The position numbers and the translations under genes are program-made. Of a DNA stretch of 7,540 nt, positions 6,389-7,540 are shown piece after piece (within the stretch, counting starts at the first letter, position 1; each line of letters begins with the position of its first letter). This stretch comes from Candidatus Zixiibacteriota bacterium (GTDB taxonomy: Bacteria > Zixibacteria > MSB-5A5 > JAABVY01): positions 1 through 7,540 of the forward strand of contig JAABVY010000143.1 of assembly GCA_011777135.1 (NCBI GenBank), given 5' to 3'. Below the pieces are notes generated by a model, which did no database searches, was not told the DNA's origin, and saw only the letters and a program-made list of their open reading frames with translations.

Positions 6389-6961
6389 CTACTTACTCTT
6401 TTTGCCCATCTTTTCTTCCAGCTTGGAGACAGATTCGATCAGGCTGTCGACTTTTTTCTCCAGGGCCTCAAGGTCATTCTTTCTTGCTACCCGCATACGG
6501 CTCATCTTGTCCTCTACCTCAGAAGATACCCTGTCTTTGAAGGTCTTTACATTCTCATCGACCTTATCCATCAGTTCGATCACGGCATCGGCGCGTTCAC
6601 CCTTCTTGACCTCGCCCTTCTTTACCATCTCGTCGATTAGATGCTCGGCCTTCTCGCGAGTCATCTCGAATGCCCCCAGACCAAACAGATAAGTTTTCTT
6701 TAAGATATCCACAGCGCCTTCTCCTTCCGCTATGATAAGTTTGATTATCTCGGATTTCGACTCGGTATCCTTCCAGCGCTTCATGTCCGACAATAATGCC
6801 TGCCCCAGCACACGGGAGGTGATATCATGCCCGCTCCTGGAATCGACCACCTTGACCCGATTGCCCTTTCTGATAATCTCAACCAGATCCTCGAGGGTTA
6901 TCGAGCAATTGGCCTGGGGATCGTACAAGCGCCTGTTGGAATACCGTTTAATCAGATACAT
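6389..6961 (-). CDS. PhaR-type DNA-binding domain fused to a phasin-like helical domain
   Basis: This encodes 190 residues. Residues 1-58 (MYLIKRYSNRRLYDPQANCS, ITLEDLVEII, VKVVDSRSGHDIT, VLGQALL) match the polyhydroxyalkanoate accumulation regulator DNA-binding domain found in PhaR. Residues about 85-190 match the helical 'PHA synthesis regulator phasin' type: FGLGAFEMTREKAEHLIDEM, VKKGEVKKGERAD, then a charged region and a coiled coil with leucine heptads (about 164-187, ending in lysines). PhaR proteins repress phasin genes and sense PHA granules; phasins coat the granule surface. A single chain with both parts may bind DNA and also granules, membrane or another hydrophobic surface. No PHA synthase or phasin gene is visible, so a PHA role is not shown, and related proteins occur in bacteria not known to make PHA. 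The ATG was chosen because the domain begins at residue 1-2. No Shine-Dalgarno site precedes it; the promoter position suggests a leaderless mRNA. Confidence 0.88.
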   Translation of the reverse strand: MYLIKRYSNRRLYDPQANCSITLEDLVEIIRKGNRVKVVDSRSGHDITSRVLGQALLSDMKRWKDTESKSEIIKLIIAEGEGAVDILKKTYLFGLGAFEMTREKAEHLIDEMVKKGEVKKGERADAVIELMDKVDENVKTFKDRVSSEVEDKMSRMRVARKNDLEALEKKVDSLIESVSKLEEKMGKKSK

Positions 6962-6966
6962 ATCGC

Positions 6967-6995
6967 ATTTTAGTGCATTGCACCATAAATGTCAA
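6967..6995 (-). promoter_or_regulatory. Near-consensus sigma-70-type promoter of the PhaR-phasin gene
   Basis: On the minus strand TTGACA (6995-6990), a 17-base spacer and TAAAAT (6972-6967, five of six matches) form a near-ideal promoter. Seven T residues at 7003-6997 lie directly upstream of the -35 box and could act as an UP-like element. Only five bases (GCGAT) separate the -10 from the ATG at 6961, so transcription should begin at or next to the start codon. The upstream response-regulator gene ends at 7026, so this gene has its own promoter whether or not it also receives readthrough. Confidence 0.75.
6973..6983. promoter_or_regulatory. Palindromic operator candidate (GTGCATTGCAC) abutting the -10 box
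   Basis: GTGCA-T-TGCAC is a perfect 11-base palindrome around one central base. It fills the last 11 bases of the promoter spacer and touches the -10 hexamer, where a bound protein would block RNA polymerase. It has the form TGC-N3-GCA, which resembles the TGC-rich site (CTGC-N3-GCAG, as I recall it) bound by PhaR of Paracoccus. Since the gene it controls encodes a PhaR-type DNA-binding domain, autorepression is the simple reading. This is inference. Confidence 0.55.
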
Positions 6996-7025
6996 TAAAA
7001 AAATACGCTTTGTGAATATAGAGGC

Positions 7026-7442
7026 CTAATGTTTTCCAATGGAGACAAGAACGATATTAATGATTTCGAGCAGGCGGTCCCCGGAGAAGGGCTTTTTGAT
7101 GAACATATCCCCGCCCACCTTGAAGGATTTTCCGGAATCCTCCCGGGAATCCTTACCGGTCAGGAATAGGACCGGGATATTTCGGGTATCCGGCCGCTTT
7201 TTTAGTTCCTCGCAGATCTGATAACCGTCCATGCCCGCCATCATAATATCGAGAAGGATGAGATCCGGTTTTATATCGATGACCCGCTCTACCGCCACTA
7301 TTGCAGTATTCTCCGTAACTACATCATATCCAGAGGATTTCAGGAATGCCCCTATTACCTCTGTTATTTCCGGCTCGTCATCAATAACCAGAATTTTGGC
7401 CGGCTTGACCTTCTGCTTGGGAATAGGTATTTTTGTGCTCAT
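7026..7442 (-). CDS. Stand-alone response regulator receiver domain (CheY-like)
   Basis: This encodes 138 residues from the ATG at 7442; a GTG immediately before it (7445) is the alternative start. It is a single phosphoacceptor receiver domain with all key residues: acidic pair Asp21-Asp22 (ILVIDDEPEI), phosphorylated Asp65 (LILLDIMMAGMDGY), Thr95 (VLFLTGKD) and the invariant Lys117 before Pro118 (FIKKPFSGDRLLEII). A short basic tail (residues 1-14, with several Lys and Pro) precedes the domain and nothing follows it, so there is no output domain. It must act through protein contact, for example in phosphorelay, motility or allosteric control of a partner. No histidine kinase is visible. It starts 53 bases after the end of the upstream partial gene and may share its transcript. 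No good Shine-Dalgarno site is seen. Confidence 0.93.
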   Translation of the reverse strand: MSTKIPIPKQKVKPAKILVIDDEPEITEVIGAFLKSSGYDVVTENTAIVAVERVIDIKPDLILLDIMMAGMDGYQICEELKKRPDTRNIPVLFLTGKDSREDSGKSFKVGGDMFIKKPFSGDRLLEIINIVLVSIGKH

Positions 7443-7455
7443 CACTGATATTATC

Positions 7456-7471
7456 GGCCTTTTGCAAGGCC
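7456..7471. repeat. Small perfect hairpin upstream of the response regulator gene
   Basis: GGCCTT (7456-7461) and AAGGCC (7466-7471) form a six-pair stem with a four-base loop, 14 bases before the response-regulator ATG on the minus strand. No T run follows on the minus strand, so it is not a terminator for the upstream gene. It could hinder or tune translation initiation, or mark an mRNA processing point. Its length makes chance possible. Confidence 0.4.
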
Positions 7472-7495
7472 CTCTTTAGCGCAACATCCGGTGTC

Positions 7496-7540
7496 CTAAT
7501 CTGATGCGGCGATTTTGATAACCTCTACCAGTTCTTCGAT
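7496..7540 (-). CDS. C-terminal tail of an unidentified protein (5' part off window)
   Basis: Only 14 codons and a TAG stop are inside the window (IEELVEVIKIAASD). The amphipathic helical tail would suit the last helix of a receiver domain, where 'IEELVEVIK' sequences are common, but the piece is too short to assign. It reads in the same direction as, and ends 53 bases before, the response-regulator gene, so the two may form an operon. The claim rests on an open frame with sensible composition reaching the edge. Confidence 0.45.
   Translation of the reverse strand: MEELVEVIKIAASD

Noticed and set aside
6282..6692. Plus-strand 136-codon frame
   Set aside because: Its long Ser/Phe-rich part is the complement of the Glu/Lys-rich phasin domain, the usual shadow of a charged helical gene.
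6997..7003. T7 run after the response-regulator gene as an intrinsic terminator
   Set aside because: No GC-rich stem precedes the run on the minus strand. Its position directly upstream of TTGACA fits an UP-like promoter element better.
1..7540. CRISPR arrays, tRNA or rRNA genes, insertion sequences and phage attachment sites
   Set aside because: No regularly spaced direct repeats, cloverleaf pattern, transposase, integrase or terminal inverted repeats were seen in the window.

Overview
The window comes from a bacterium of the FCB superphylum that carries a type IX secretion system (T9SS). It is probably from an uncultured phylum outside Bacteroidota, of the Zixibacteria, Marinimicrobia, KSB1 or Latescibacteria kind. 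The evidence is a clear PorU-type gingipain-fold sortase and, right behind it, a protein that opens with the PorV/PorQ family signature. The promoters and ribosome binding sites argue against Bacteroidota proper. I see TTGACA-N17-TAAAAT and TTGACA-N17-TAAATT promoters and a GGAGG Shine-Dalgarno site, whereas Bacteroidota typically use a different -33/-7 promoter and weak Shine-Dalgarno sites. The phylum assignment is inference.

All genes lie on the minus strand, so the window reads right to left. At the right edge (7540-7496) are the last 14 codons of an unidentified protein. Next comes a stand-alone CheY-like response regulator (7442-7026), then a fusion of a PhaR-type DNA-binding domain with a phasin-like helical domain (6961-6389). 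The fusion gene has a near-consensus promoter whose -10 hexamer lies five bases before the ATG, which implies a leaderless mRNA. A perfect palindrome of TGC-N3-GCA form abuts that -10 box and suggests autoregulation.

A 450-base non-coding stretch follows (6388-5939). Its left part is rich in structure: nested inverted repeats around a second promoter, then a predicted leader of about 165 nt. The leader holds a long imperfect stem and two overlapping, mutually exclusive hairpins, each followed by six U residues, just before the porU start. I read this as a candidate transcription-attenuation leader or riboswitch of no class I recognise. It is the best candidate for an undescribed element here.

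The T9SS pair fills the left side. porU (5938-1985) encodes a 1317-residue secreted protein with the His/Cys dyad of peptidase family C25 and a C-terminal FlgD-like domain. Eighteen bases downstream, behind a strong Shine-Dalgarno site, starts a second gene that runs off the left edge (1966-1, 655 residues visible). After a signal peptide it has a PorV/PorQ-like N-terminal signature, then helical segments interleaved with 'two-component regulator propeller' blades of the kind found in PorZ. In Porphyromonas, PorU, PorV, PorQ and PorZ form the attachment complex that processes and anchors T9SS cargo. This two-gene operon may encode a condensed version of that complex, with PorV-like and PorZ-like parts on one polypeptide.
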